A stretch of DNA of 64,000 nt from Podocnemis expansa (GCA_007922195.1 ML681963.1:133679764-133743763), one strand, 5' to 3'; counted from the first letter of the stretch, positions 1 through 11,699 are shown. The notes: generated from the letters alone by a model not told the origin. Made by a program: numbers and translations.

Positions 1-749
1 ATGTGGGACGGAAAAACCCCATGCACTGCTACAGGCTGGGAAACATTCAGCTAAGTAGCAGCAGTGTAGAAAAGGACCTGGGGGTCATGGTGGATGGGAA
101 GCTAGATATGAGTCAGCAGTGTGCTCTTGCTGCCAAAAAGGCCAATGGCATACTGGGCTGCATCAAAAGAAATATTACCAGCAGATCAAGGGATGTGATC
201 ATTCCCCTCTATTCTGCACTGGTGAGGCCACATCTAGAATACTGTGTTCAGTTTTGGGCTCCCGACTACAAAAAGGACAGGGACATGCTAGAGAGAGTTC
301 AGAGGTGGGCAACCAAAATGATTAAAGGGCTGGAGCACAAGCCCTATGAGGATAGACTGAAAGCATTAGGCTTGTTTAGTCTGCAGAAGAGAAGATTGAG
401 GGGGGATTTGATAGCAACCTTCAACTACTTGAAGGGATGCTCTAAGGAAGATGGAGCTCGACTGTTCTCGGTGGTAACAGAGGACAGAACAAGGAGCAAT
501 GGTCTCAAGTTGCAGTTAGGGAGGTCGAGGCTGGATATTAGAAAGAACTTTTTTACTAGGCGAGTGGTGAAGCATTGGAATGAGCTGCCAAGGGAGGTGG
601 TGGAGTCTCCATCTTTGGAGGTGTTTAAGGCCCGGCTGGACAAAACCATGACTGGGATGGTTTAGTGGGAGTGGTCCTGCCTCTGGCAGGGGGTTGGACT
701 AGATGACCTATGAGGTCCCTTCCAACCCTAGGATTCTATGATTCTATGA
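1..749 (+). mobile_element. CR1 LINE, 3' portion, cut by window edge
   Basis: This is a non-LTR retrotransposon of the CR1 clade. It consists of the end of ORF2, a short 3' UTR with the CR1-like text 'ggtcccttccaaccc', and a terminal tandem ATTCTATG tail at 731-749. CR1 elements are typically 5'-truncated and end in such 8-bp repeats, so the tail marks the true 3' end and the plus orientation. The element abuts GC-rich sequence of the DIRS-like relic, which suggests it inserted into or beside that relic. The upstream part lies outside the window. Confidence 0.93.
3..665 (+). pseudogene. CR1 ORF2 C-terminal region (post-palm RT segment), partial
   Basis: The frame is open for 220 codons and runs in from the window edge, so the apparent start is not a real start. 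The protein carries CR1 ORF2 C-terminal signatures: '[14 protein letters not shown]', '[19 protein letters not shown]', '[14 protein letters not shown]', '[16 protein letters not shown]' and '[18 protein letters not shown]'. The family protein has an N-terminal endonuclease, then RT, then this C-terminal segment. Only the part after the catalytic palm is visible, so this fragment has no enzyme activity by itself. The intact frame suggests a fairly recent insertion. It stops at TAG 663-665, about 85 bp before the element's 3' end, as expected for CR1. Confidence 0.92.
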
Positions 750-798
750 CCCTTCACCCAAGGCTTCAGGTTCACGCCTGGCACCGAGACCCACGTCA

Positions 799-1461
799 GT
801 GCCAGAGCCTATGCAGCACCATACCACTGGTAGCCACCGCCACACCACCTCTGTGCTGACTCCGGCACCCCAGCGCCTACCAGGTGCCTCGGCACCTCGG
901 TGCCGCTCAAGGTTGCCCTCAGTTAGCCTGGCACCGATGGTACCGGACTCACCTCAGCGCCGTGCCACATCATCTCCAGCGCTGACGGCCCGGTACAGTC
1001 TGGCCTCACCGATGCCGAGCTCACCCTGGCACCGGCGAATTCCACCCTCGGCACCGCAGAGCCCTGTGCTGCAGGAGTGGGAGTCCTCCCGCCCAGGCAG
1101 TCCTCCCTCCTGGCGAGGACTTGCCTCTGACACAAATGGAGTCGCTCCTCATCCTGTCCACCCCGGAAGCGGTGGAGGCAGCACAAGCCCTCCTGCTTCT
1201 CCCGACATCCCCTGCCCCACTTCCAACCAGAAGAGGCAAACCGGCCTTCATCTCGAAGGCCTGGGTCCACCCAGGACTCTCACCCTCACCACACAGCTCC
1301 CCATCTTCCACTCCAGTGGGGGCTGGCACCACTCCACCGTCACTGGTACCGGCCCGAGCATCTCGGTCCCCCTCCCCTGCTTCCAGCCCGGAGGAGGGAC
1401 CTTCCAGGGGTTCCAAATGGCCTCAGCACCGCACATCGGCCTCATCACCTTTTCACTTTAG
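799..1461 (+). pseudogene. Pro/Ser-rich frame, probable N-terminal part of the DIRS-like gag
   Basis: This is a 220-codon frame rich in Pro, Ser, Thr and His, built from degenerate CACCG/GGCACC repeats in the DNA. It has no catalytic motif. Low-complexity leaders of this kind precede the conserved part of reptile DIRS gag. The next gag segment begins downstream in a different reading frame, so if the two belong together at least one frameshift separates them. The overlapping minus-strand frames in this GC-rich stretch are shadows. It could also be untranslated low-complexity DNA. Confidence 0.35.
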
Positions 1462-1546
1462 GCCACAGGAATGATCCCCCCAAGGAACTCCCTCTCCACC
1501 ACAGCAAGCTCCCAGTACCACTCTCTCCCTGGCACCGGGGTCTTAC

Positions 1547-2347
1547 ATGGGAAACCTATGGGTGCATTTTGATTTGTTGTCCTGGGCTACTGCTCATTTA
1601 GGCATGGAGGTGGAGCCCTTGAGCCTCCCTCCCGATACCCTCTTTGGGCCAGCCTTCACCTCGACGGCGCCCTTAGCAGTCCTACCCCACCCAAGTGGAT
1701 GGGACCTCGCACACTCCCGGTGGCAGAGCCCAAGTTCCATCCCCCTGGTTTCAGATACGGCGAGCGTGAAGTATCGGGTATCCAAGTTGGGCTACCTCTC
1801 CCTTGTTGGCCACCCAGTTCCCCTGAGAGACGTAGTCCAGATGGCAGTGGGGCCCAGGGACACTCCCAGGGACCCCCTTCCATCCTCCAGGGAAACCAGG
1901 GAACTGGATCTGCTAGGCCATAATGTTTACTCCTCATCGGCCTTCCAACTATGAGTGGCAAACAGCCAGGCTATAACCAGAAGATATTTGCTGGATGTCT
2001 GGGAGTCACTCAGAAAATTTAGAAGCCTGCTCCCACTTGAGGCTAGGGAGGAGTATGATGCCTTCCTGGAAGAAGGCAACCTAATTTCACAGGACCTCCT
2101 CCTTTTGGCATGCAATGCAGTGGACACTGCCGCTCACACCATGGCCTCAACAGTTACCATCCACAGGGTGGCATGGCTCAGGGAGGCTAGAGTGCCTCCT
2201 AATGCACAGCAGGTAGTCCTTGACCTGCCCTTTGAGGGGGATGTCTCGTTTCCCTCTGAAACCCTCTTGGTGGTGGGCACAGCCTGGGGCTCCTCGGGGA
2301 GAGGCCAAGTACATTGGCCTCCTCCTTCCTGGACCCCCCCCCCATGA
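1547..2347 (+). pseudogene. DIRS-type gag, interrupted by one in-frame TGA
   Basis: Two adjoining frames in the same phase (1547-1954 and 1955-2347) are separated only by TGA at 1952-1954. Joined conceptually, they show the order known from DIRS gag proteins. First comes 'HPVP' with a following acidic/basic stretch, then 'LDLLGHNVYSS' just before the stop. After the stop come 'RRYLLDVWESLRKFRSLLP', a helix rich in Asp/Ala ('NAVDTAAHTMAS'), and 'WLREARVP' followed by 'LDLPFEGD'. The LDLPF(D/E)G segment is the most recognisable part. Gag would package element RNA. No zinc knuckle is visible. The protein is dead because of the stop and the out-of-frame leader. Identification rests on remembered family motifs, without alignment. 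Confidence 0.6.
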
Positions 2348-5046
2348 CTTAGTTCCCCTCGAATTCCCCATTTCCTCCCAGAAAGGGACCGCAGGGCAGT
2401 TTTTTCCTCCCTGCTTTATCCGCTGTGAAGGTTGGGTCTTTGCCCTTCCTCTCACAGGGAGGGGTCCTTTACTTGCCGCCATCCCACTTTGATCCTTGGG
2501 CACAGAGGTGTTAGGGCATCAGTGCCGCAGATGGCCACAACACCCCCTCTCCCCTCTAGGGGAAGGGAGATTCAGTGGGAACCATTCCCAACCTCTCTTT
2601 TTGTTTTTCCCCCTTTTTTCCACGACTGTGCGAGCAAACCTTGGATCGGGGACCCCAAGGCCTCAACAATATAATGACGCCCCGCCTACACTGATGGTAC
2701 CTGAGTACCATGGTTTACCCCTCCCCACACCCCTTAAGCAGCGACTTCCCCGAAGATGGAAAACTGCCCCTCTTTCCCCTCCTCGCATCCCACCCTTCCT
2801 GGATATTGCCCCTACCACACGTTCCCCATGCCAACATCTCACTGGGGACAAGAGGCGTGTCTCGCTGTAGCCCCAGCCCCACTGTGGAGTCTCCAAGATG
2901 TGCTCCAAGATTCGAAGCCTACCCACAACAGAACTGTGGCTGTGGCCCTGATGCCTTCCTCAGATAGGTCTCCCTGAGTCCAGATCGGGGAAGGGGAGAG
3001 GCTACCTCCGGTCACACACCATCAGTTCAGAGGGCACCAGCCATTGTGAGCCCAACCCCAATTCAACAGGAATATTTCCTGCTCACTGAAGGGGACACAT
3101 CCCCATAGCCAGAGAGGATCTTTACCTCTAAAGGAGGCCAAGGTGAACAGACCACCCCTACCGTTCCCCTTCCTTATAGGAACTATGGTTCCACTCCCTC
3201 ACCTTGTGGTGATCTAGTGAGGACCAGGGCCCCACCCTAGGAACCCTCGCCCTCAGTCTGCCTCCCCATCGAGGTGGGCAATTCTCTTACGCCCTCGCCC
3301 GTAAATATGGGCTGGGTGTACCTCCTTCGAACCCCAGAAGGGAACCCAGGAGAGAACACCTAGTCACATCTCTATGTAGGAAAACTGCGAAGGGTCCACC
3401 CCTTCGGGCATTCTCACACCAACACACCTCCCCACGTCACCCGCTGCCTTTCTGGGCAGGTGTCCATGTGCAGACAGAGGGGTTTTTCTTCCCAAGGGAC
3501 TTGTAGCTACCCCTTCTCCCTCTCAGTCCTGTACCCTGACAGGACACATTCCCCACCTCCCGCCTGTGGCTTTCTTGGGACCATCTCACTATGTCGGATT
3601 GTAGACCTATAGTGCTACCGTGGGTTACCCCCATGTGAGTTGGTGGTGCCCATTAGTACTGCAGTTCCTCTTCAATTCTTGAGGATCCATTCATATCTAC
3701 TGCCCACCCAATGGTGTGATAGACAGAAAGCCTGTTTTCCTACAATATCCAAGAATTTGGGGATTGTATTCCCTTAATTCGCTTTCCAGCTTCTCGCCTG
3801 GGGGAATACTTCACTTGGTTCTCTAACCCCGGAGTGTCCTTGAGATGCTGCATTCGCCACCCTGTAATGGATTCACTTCCTAGCTGATAGGAAGGAACCT
3901 CCCTCAGCATCAGGGTTCTTCGGATATACATGTATTGAGGAGTTGTGTCCTTGGCACATCTGGCACAGCAGAGCGGTAGCACTATTCGTCCGGGAAGTAC
4001 TGTATGTGCTGAGACCGCGACCTTACACGGCACTTCTATGAATCTTTCAGTCCTCAATGGGATGACCAAATGATAGCAGGAGCTATTCCCGACCCTTCTT
4101 CTCCCTCCCTCAGGCACCTGTGAGGGCTCTCACGATGCAAAACCCTGCGAGTTTATAGGCCCAGCGGGCTTTTTCCTGTGAATTCTCCTGCTCCCATGGG
4201 CCCTGGAAGGACCAACTCATTAACACTGCCTCAAGCGACCTTGCTGTTGGTGACTCTTACGCCCTGTAGCCTCTCTCCTGTGAGAACCTGGTCCTTGGTA
4301 CCTGTTCGGCTGAAAATGTGTGCTCCCGCACGACCCAGTTTATAGCTAACATACTGTAGGCCTCCGTTCTGCTTGGCTTGGCCGCCATATGCTGCTGTTT
4401 AGTGTCCTGTGGTCTTCTCAGTCGTTCTCGAGCCCATCTTATGACCCTGTATCCTCATCCTCACTCGCATTGACCAGACGGCTATGTTTGGTCACAACCT
4501 GAACAGAGGGTATGGTCACCCCCTTACGACTACCTGCGTACCCAGTAGTCGCCAGATCAGTTCATAACCATGCAGCTCCAGCTAAGCCTTCGGGTGATCA
4601 GTTCAGGAACTAATCTCTACTCTTTCTTCATTCTCGTGCGAGACATGGCCAATATGGCTAAATTCACACTTGTTGGCATCCAGCGTTCTCCCACGAGTCC
4701 ATGTGGCAAGACCTATGATGAGACACTATATTCTGTCTGTCATACTCCACATTTCCACCTATGCAGAACACCTAATGCAACCCCCTATGTTAAGATTGCA
4801 TCCTTTACTCCACTTATGGTGAGCTTGTTCCGACCTGCTTATGCATATATGGCTCGGCGGGTTCGGTTCTGTCCCTGTCCTGGGTTGCCCATCAGCTCTT
4901 GACTCTTCTGGGCCGCGTCAAGGCCTGTTTGCCTGTTGACTCCGGCGAGGATCTTGTTGCTGGGCCTCTACCTTATGGGGCATGTTGCTGTGCTGAAGGC
5001 GGAAGAACCAACTCCACCCACCATCCATCAGCATGGCTAGTAGTCA
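2348..5046 (+). other. Stretch without recognisable gene
   Basis: About 2.7 kb of moderately GC-rich sequence. Short open frames (for example minus strand 3740-4117 and plus strand 4570-4902) show no motif I can name. By position it could be the decayed body of the DIRS-like element. Confidence 0.4.
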
Positions 5047-5385
5047 CCTATTACTGAATGCATCTGAGCAGTGCTCGAAGAAGAACGGTGGGTTACTTAC
5101 CAGTAACCATCCTTCTTCGGGTTGGGCTGCTCAGATCCATTCAGGTCCCTCCCCTCCATCCCCACATCTCGAGTTGGCGACTCTAAGGAACTGAGGAGGG
5201 GTCGGGAAGTGGCCGTATATATAGCCACAGGGTGGTGCAAGGTGTGGAGGCCGCCTCCTCTCTCCTGACAGGTTAGGACAAGTTTTTTTCCGACCAATCC
5301 GGTGCTCCGGCACGGAGACACCTATTACTGAATGGATCCAAGCAGCCCATCTCGAAGAAGGACGGTTACTGGTGAGTAACCCACC
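5047..5385. repeat. Inverted/direct repeat block resembling DIRS ITR and internal complementary region
   Basis: Bases 5087-5144 and 5328-5385 form 58-bp inverted arms with only a few mismatches. They contain 'gggttactcaccagtaacc' and 'cttcttcgagatggg' type text. A partial direct copy of the right arm, beginning 'cctattactgaatg', lies at 5047-5084, and the same words begin again at 5321. Three related copies in two orientations fit the split terminal repeat and internal complementary region of DIRS elements. A short foldback DNA transposon is the alternative. Confidence 0.5.
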
Positions 5386-5525
5386 ATTTCAATAACAGAC
5401 TTTCCCTTAATTCGAATTAACATTTTCTTAATTCAATTAACTATTTCAAAATAAGGACTTTATTTTGAAATAACTCATTTTGAAATAACTTATTTTGAAA
5501 TAATGATGTATGTGTGGACATAGCC
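5386..5525. mobile_element. Harbinger MITE, right end only
   Basis: The stretch contains 'ttaattcgaattaa', several TTTTGAAATAA palindromic units and the terminal 'gtgtggacatagcc' followed by TAA at 5526-5528. This matches the right ends of complete copies elsewhere in the window. The left end is absent, apparently replaced by the inverted-repeat block. Confidence 0.75.
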
Positions 5526-5528
5526 TAA

Positions 5529-5842
5529 GTGGCTCAGCAGAGCACACTGGAAGAGGTCAAATGCAATGTTAATTTCAGCCTGCTATCTTATTTCCTTCAG
5601 AAATGAGACTTTGTAAACAATGTTTGATTTTGTTAAAAAATGAAATGAGGTGTCAATAGAGAAAATAAGAAAAAAGAAAACAGCAGGAATTGACAGAAGC
5701 GAAAATAAAGGGAGGGAAAAGGAGAGGCACATTAAAGAGAAGCTGAAAAGAATTTTGGAAGTTTGATTCTTTTTTTTTTATTCCTTCATTCACCTCACTA
5801 TCTTTCTGGCACTTCTTCAAAGGGCTATTTATTCCTCTTTGT
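5529..5842. other. AT-rich noncoding stretch
   Basis: Purine-rich and A/T-rich sequence with no frame, repeat or RNA that I can identify. Confidence 0.5.
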
Positions 5843-6520
5843 TCATTTTTGACCCACTACCCCAGAACTACAATAAGACACTGTACAAAGCATTTTATTA
5901 TTAAGTGACAACATTGCTGTTCTCAGCATGTGGTGCATTATACCTGTTGAGGCCAATGTGCAAGTGACAGGGCTGTCCACAGGTAGACCACACCCATGCC
6001 CTAACAGGGCTCTGAATCTGAGCAATAGATCGTTTCCTTCTTTGATACCAGTCATCACAAAGTTTGATCTAATCCTCCTGTCAATGCCTCGCTCCATATA
6101 CAAGCTGACTCCACCAACCACAGGTTATTCTGCATTCCTTTCCCAGTCATCCACAGAGATCCCAAAGACTAGTTATCTTTGTAAGCATCCTGAAATTTGT
6201 GCAGTGGTCTCCTTCTCTTTCTAGACCATTCACAAGCTTTCAAGTATAGCACACACTTTGAGATCCTTTAATCCACCATTCCACTGACATGCCCCAGCCA
6301 CCTGAGTCTTTTCTTACTAATAAACGTTCTCCTGAATGACATACAAGCACAGTTTAACACCCATATTTGTCACCCTGTCTTGCCATCTTACTCAAAGCAT
6401 TTTACACAATTGTCTGATATGAAAGTATTTGTCTTTTGGTCTGTTTGCCATAAATCAACCATGCTTCTGAACCATATAAAAAAGTGGATAAAACACATCT
6501 TATGCTAGCCTTGGTGATTT
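5843..6520 (-). pseudogene. Degraded non-LTR retrotransposon, RT C-terminal region
   Basis: Read on the minus strand, the sequence gives 'YGSEAWLIYGKQTKR', then 'RWQDRVTNMGV' after frame changes. These are the counterparts of the 'LYG.E.W' and 'RW.DR(V/I)TN..V' motifs that follow the RT domain in several LINE clades. Downstream toward 5843 the translation is broken by stops, and an open 92-codon frame (5843-6121) has no clear motif. No catalytic palm is preserved. The clade is uncertain; it is unlike the CR1 copies here and resembles the element at 10.5-12.6 kb in style. Confidence 0.45.
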
Positions 6521-9500
6521 TGGCTGGTAGAGTAGCTGCAGGTATGGTGCATGGAAATGTCTTGTAACATGTCAACCATCTGTTACACCATCCTTGTTTG
6601 GGAAGGGACAGTTTTTCATATATTTCTGTGTTTAATTTTCAGACTATGTGAATGGGATTGCTGCCACTTCTGGCATTTTACAAGGGACCATCCAAATTAT
6701 GCATAGAGAAAATAAATGGCCAAAATAATCAAAGGGAAGGAAGGTGGTGTATTAATGGTACATTTATATTGAATTTTTGCCTTTGCAAAAATGCCTAAAT
6801 TGCTGTAGGGTGAGCTGAAGTGCCTGGATGCCGTGAGCCTTCTCTGTTAATTCATCTAGCTAAAAATCACTGTAATTCCACTTATTTTTTTCTTTAAATT
6901 GAGCTGTTGGTAAAATTTTGATTTGTCTATCTCAGTTCATAAATGACCTGCTGAAAGTATAGATGGTGTTGTAACTCTTTAAGAATTTACTGTGTGCTTA
7001 TGTACATGATCTCATAGCACCTGCAACTGCATGCATGTGCAAGAGTTATATGAAACTGAGTGGACTTCTGACTATGTAGACTGACCCACACACAGACTCA
7101 GTGCTTTGCTGTGCCCAGTCTCTACTGGGTGCAGCAAAATGGGGCAGCTACAAAAGACTTGACTGCACCTCCCCTATCCTGAGGGCAGCCAAGATCAGTT
7201 CAGTCCCCAGCATAATTTAGAAGATCTTCAGTACCACTTTCAAAAATGTCCTGGTCCAAAGGTGATAATAGACCTGCCTGCCAGGAACTATTGAAACAAA
7301 GCATGCTCTACCCACTTCCCCTTCTGCCCCGCACATGGCCTGTATGTAGAAAGCCTACACAGGGCCAGTTTTCCTAGCTTTAAACTTCCCCAGGATACTT
7401 CACAAATACACACACAAAGGTTCCACCTATAGTAGCTGAAAGGACTTCAGAGTAATTCCACAGTGCATACATATCAAGAAGTTTGGAGAGAAATATCAGT
7501 AGGCTTGTTGCCCAAAGTTAATAAAGTTACAGTTGAACAGCATTCAGGACTGTTTAGAAAACACATATAATTCTGCTTTCTGCTCTTTTTGTCAGCAAAT
7601 GTTTCCCAATTAGTCTATTTCTAAATATATGTCAAATTTTGCCTCCATGTCTTCCTTACACAAGATGGTCAGCCCTGTTCACTATCTTGTCCTCAGTCCA
7701 TGACAACTACATCATGGCATATATAAGCTAATTTAAATATAGGCTAATTTAAAATGTGTAGTGTAAACAATTTTGCAAAAAAAGTTGTATTAAAATACAA
7801 TACTGATAGAAGAAATAAGAGTTTTCTGAGAGGAGTAAATGGGTTCTAAACAATAAACTTTGAGTTAGGAAGCTTTGCATTCCTTGTCATTTCAGATCTC
7901 ATGGCCATGTATTTGGTTATTCCTAGAAACAAAGGGTGCTGCTGCAGGCAGCACCTTTGCATTTCGCTGCAGGTCACTAGTAAAGATATAATGCAAAACA
8001 CGATTCACCAGTGAGCTGTAGATACAGGACTTCTAGATTATGACAGTCAGATATTGTTGCTGCTTGCTAATTGACACTGGATTTGTTTGGATTTGTTTCA
8101 GCCCTGAAGGACATGTATGAGAACTTGCCCAGGAGAGCAGTATATTTTAACTGTTGCTTGTAAGTTTTTCCAAAAGATGCAAATTAATGCATGTGGTGAC
8201 ATACAGATCTCACTCCTCCCATAGAGAAGGGGTAGCAGATGTCTTGATGGCACTGTCCTCGCTTTTCCTGAGGTATACAAAGGGTTCTCCAAGAGCTTGA
8301 GTTAGACATAAGGGAAGAAGGCAGAGACCAGACAGGGGGTCAGGGAAATAGTGGCACTGCATTAAGTGAGGACTGAGCTATGGGGTTGCCTATTTTCCCT
8401 TCTACAGCCTACTGAAGCTGTATTACATTGCTGAAATGGGTAATGTCCTCTTCAAGAAGACTATCTGGCAACTTAATATATGGAAAAGTGAGTTAGTAGA
8501 CAGGTAGAGGGAGAAGGATGGGAGGGGAGGGAGAAGGATGTTCAGAGACTTCACAAAGATGGTTCTGACTTCTTTCTGATCCCCAGGATCTATGAGTGAA
8601 TGCTTTGCCTTAGCCCATGGTGTGGTAGGGGGGCCACTGTCCCTAATGAAAAGATGTGAGGAAAATCCTCAGGGAAGAACCTTTACCCATTCTTTCTTTA
8701 CCCATTACCAACTATTTTACCTCATAAGCAATGATCAGGCCCTTAAAAAAGGTGACAGATTTTGCTAACAATCTCCTCTTTCCCCTGCTCAGCACACACT
8801 CGTGTGTGCGTGTGCGTGTGCGTGTGCGTGTGTGTGTGTGTAAAAACATTCTGAGACAGCTCATGTATATATGGGAAATTATGGGACTAATTAAGGAAAG
8901 GATATGATACACTGCAGCAGATGGAATACATCTTTTTATTTAATACAGTTTTATTTTTATTTCTTTTTTTTTAACCACCAACTTGCTGCAATTAGGAGGT
9001 TGTTGGAGAGATATCAATTGAGAATTGGGGACTGCTTTCTGAACATGTTTTGAATTAACAACTAATTGGTAGCTTTCTTTGATAAGTATTTTATTGTTGG
9101 GTGCAGCTAGAGGAAAATCAACCACAAAGGGAACTCAATTTTGTTTGTCATTAATTTTGACTCTGTTTCACAGATGATTTACATATATGATATTTTCCCA
9201 ATTTTTTTATACAACTCTTGAACTCCAGCTAGCAGAAGTTGAGCTGATGTAATGTCATTTTCCATTTATTTATATTACTTAAAATATCCTGTATTACGTT
9301 AAGATAAGTTTGTACAAAAGAGTAAAAAAAAAAAAAAAAAGCTGTAAGACCAGAATGCGAGTTCTTTTAATTTATGACTGTCTAGGAAATGATTGGCCCT
9401 GAGGACTACATTTATTCCATCACTTTCATCCTAAGTTATGCTTGAGCATTATTAGTCAAAAGAAGACAGACACACACAGTGGGTAGGTAGCTGTACTTTA

Positions 9501-10500
9501 GGGAAGATGTTGTATATGTACTATATAAACTGAAGAGAATACTAAAGAGGTGTACCATATATACTAAAGAGAATTTTGTGCTGAACCTGCAAACTCTTGT
9601 TCACCTAAATTTTGTCATTGCATAAGAATCTCTCCTATAAATTAGGGACTGCTGTTTCAAGTCTATGAATAATGTGAGTTCATACTGGCAGGATGGAACT
9701 GTTAGGCCAGTAGAGAAGACATCTTGTTAATGAGAATACAAAAAGACCAGGGTGTATAACAGCTTCTTCAAAGCCCTCTGAAAGAGTCTCATTGAGTTCA
9801 ATGATCTTTGGACCAGCCCCATGGAAAGTAAATGAAAACAGTCTTTTTGGTGAGGTTATGGGAGGAACGCCAGGGGGAGAGGGTGCTTACTTAGTCACCT
9901 GCAATCACAGGGCAGCTCCACTTCTCTGGTACCTTCAGTGGAACCATATCACCTAAGCATACCACTCATGTGGGAGAATTGACAGGGAAACTGATACAGT
10001 GCACTGTATTTCAGCATTCAGAACGGCACACCCAGGTTATGATGTGGCCTGTTCAGTGCTGTTGCAAGCTTATTTTAGTGTCTGCTATGATTAACTTCCT
10101 ATTTTACAAGCCATTGATTCATTTTAGGTTGCTTCCGTGCTCTATTTTGGTTGTTTAAATTGTAGTTCCACTCCAAAAAGTAGCAATGTAAAAATGTAAT
10201 CTTCTCACTTAACAGATGTGCCTCACAAATGTATTCAGAGTCATAGATGCTGCTGACTGGAGTGACTCAGATACATTTTTAGTTCTTTTTGGCAATGAAT
10301 CCACAACTAACAAAATGAGCTGGATTCTGCTACTTCTCATGTATGATAAGCAGAATTGCAGAATTGCTCACTGATTTCCAGGTAGTAACACCTTAGGAGT
10401 GTAAAGCAGGCTTCTCTTCTTCAGTGCTTAGCCAAACAATTGACTGTAGCGATTGTTCACCATTTGATCCATTTCTGTGTGGCCAAAAGGGCTTGACAGG
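6521..10500. other. AT-rich noncoding stretch
   Basis: No gene or recognisable transposon frame was found. It contains a GT microsatellite (8801-8841), a 17-nt A run (9324-9340) and a short perfect-armed hairpin near 7934-7956. It may be intergenic or intronic. Confidence 0.55.
8801..8841. repeat. (GT)n/(GTGTGC)n microsatellite
   Basis: A 41-bp alternating purine-pyrimidine run mixing GTGTGC and GT units. The mixed unit suggests point substitution inside an older pure GT tract. Confidence 0.95.
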
Positions 10501-11158
10501 TCAAAAGTCCAGTGTCAGAACAGACTTGAGGCACTGAAGTAGTAGAGGTCTGCCACTCGGCTTCCTCCTTTTTTCAACTGGTGGAATTTTATCCCAGATG
10601 TTATAAGCCACATGGAGAACAGTGTTCACTGAAATGTCTTGTGGCATTCTGGCAACATGTCCAAAAAGCATAAGATGACAGCTGCAGACAATGTTCCCAG
10701 TAATCTGCAAACCAGAGTGACTGTAAAGATCTATCTTAGGAATGAAGTCATTCCACTTTATGCCAATATATGACATTGACATTTAATGTAAAAATCCTTC
10801 AGTAGCATAGTGCCCATGTTTCACAACTGTACAGCAGAAGAAGCAAGGAGTCCTGTGGCACTAAAAAACTAAAAAAAAATCTGTTAGTTTTTTAGTGCCA
10901 CAGGTCTCCTTGCTTCTTTTGCTGAAATAGACTAACACAGCTGCCCCTTTAGAACTCAACTGTACAGCAGTACAGGAGAGAGTCTAGCTTGAGTGCATCC
11001 TGACCTTGGTTTTTGTGTGAGATGATGTTCTTTCCATATTCATTGTAAACAACATGTGGGAGATGCTGCAATGCCAGTACAGTGAAGAAGCTTTGTATGG
11101 CTATGCACTGTACACGGTGCAGACATACCCTGAGCCACCCCACCTCCTGCTCAACCAC
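10501..11158 (-). pseudogene. LINE RT C-terminal region, frameshifted and split by a PLE insertion
   Basis: On the minus strand the upstream part (10957-11158 and 10790-10837) gives 'LLYCC' and 'LLYSCETWAL', the LLYG.E.W motif. Then follow 'IKWNDFIPKIDLYS' and, in the open frame 10501-10782, 'HLMLFGHVARMP' and 'RRKPSGRP'. These are the usual (R/L)LFGHV.RMP and (R/K)RP.GRP landmarks after the RT palm in fish and reptile LINEs. At least one frameshift lies near 10783. The 119-bp insertion at 10838-10956, flanked by duplicated CAACTGTACAGCAG, cuts the frame. Endonuclease pieces of what is probably the same element lie upstream on the same strand at 11740-12610. Confidence 0.7.
10838..10956. mobile_element. 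PLE tail dimer (head-to-head) with 14-bp target duplication
   Basis: Flanked by perfect CAACTGTACAGCAG copies at 10824-10837 and 10957-10970. The insert has two 35-bp inverted arms (10838-10872, 10884-10918) with one mismatch and an 11-nt loop. Both arms carry the PLE tail words 'agtgccacag' and 'ctccttg'. The right arm continues to the terminal 'gctgcccctt'. Both 3' ends point outward. Confidence 0.88.
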
Positions 11159-11194
11159 AGTCCTGATAGGCTCCAGAGCCCAGTGTGGCTCTGG

Positions 11195-11455
11195 AGAAAA
11201 AAAAACAAGGAGTAGTGTGGCACTTTAACACTAACAAATTTATTTTTGCATGAGCTTTCATGGGAGAAAATCCCACTTTGTCAGATGCTTCGAAGATGGG
11301 TGAACTTACAGAATGGAATGAAAATAAATGCAAGGGGGTGTAAAACATAGGATCATGTCATACAGTAACAGCAAATCAGAGCAGTTGATAAGTTCAAACC
11401 ATGGGAAACCTGAAGTCAAATTACCTATTATAATGGGAAAAGAACCTATAGTCTC
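11195..11455 (-). mobile_element. PLE 3' fragment
   Basis: Its reverse complement matches the 3' part of the longer PLE at 57.2-57.5 kb. It includes the sequence just after the GIY-YIG frame, then the tail with 'catgaaagctcatg', 'aataaatttgttag' and 'gtgccac'. I found no clear target duplication, and the left boundary at an A-rich run is approximate. Confidence 0.8.
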
Positions 11456-11459
11456 AAGA

Positions 11460-11665
11460 CTGCAGCAGGTGGCAGGGGCCAGTTCCCACAGAGAGGGGCT
11501 GGGAGCCCAATCTGACTCCCAGCCCCTTGAAGCAGGTGGCTGGGAGCCCAATCTGGCTCCCAGCCCCTTGCAGGAAGCAGTGGGGGTAGCTGATAGCCCC
11601 CACCACCCAAAGCACTGGGCTGGGACCCCAGTCTGACTCCAAACTCCTTGCAGCATGGGAGTGAA
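11460..11665. repeat. GC-rich tandem/inverted repeat
   Basis: The units 'ctgggagcccaatctg' and 'ctcccagcccctt' recur three times with a period near 43 bp, then more loosely. Each unit can fold on itself (GGGGCTGGGAG against CTCCCAGCCCC). It sits between the PLE fragment and the LINE endonuclease remnant. Confidence 0.75.
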
Positions 11666-11699
11666 TGTCACATGTGGTGCTATGATCCAGCTCCTTTCT

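Larger units (their letters stand above)
750..5385 (+). mobile_element. DIRS-like retrotransposon relic (gag plus terminal/ICR-like inverted repeats)
   Basis: The stretch is more GC-rich than the DNA after it and is delimited by the CR1 tail on the left and a Harbinger end on the right. It holds a proline/serine-rich frame, a DIRS-type gag segment, and a 58-bp inverted repeat pair near 5.1-5.4 kb with a further direct partial copy. DIRS elements have inverted ends and an internal complementary region in place of LTRs. I could not recognise RT, RNase H, methyltransferase or tyrosine recombinase domains between 2400 and 5040. That part is either badly decayed or unrelated. The gag end is well supported; the full extent is inferred. 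Confidence 0.5.

Noticed and set aside
923..1416. Minus-strand frames opposite the Pro/Ser-rich gag leader
   Set aside because: They are composition shadows of GC-rich CACCG repeats; no motif.
4570..4902. 110-codon frame as a possible DIRS recombinase or RT piece
   Set aside because: I see no catalytic Arg/His/Tyr set or RT box. Position alone is not enough.
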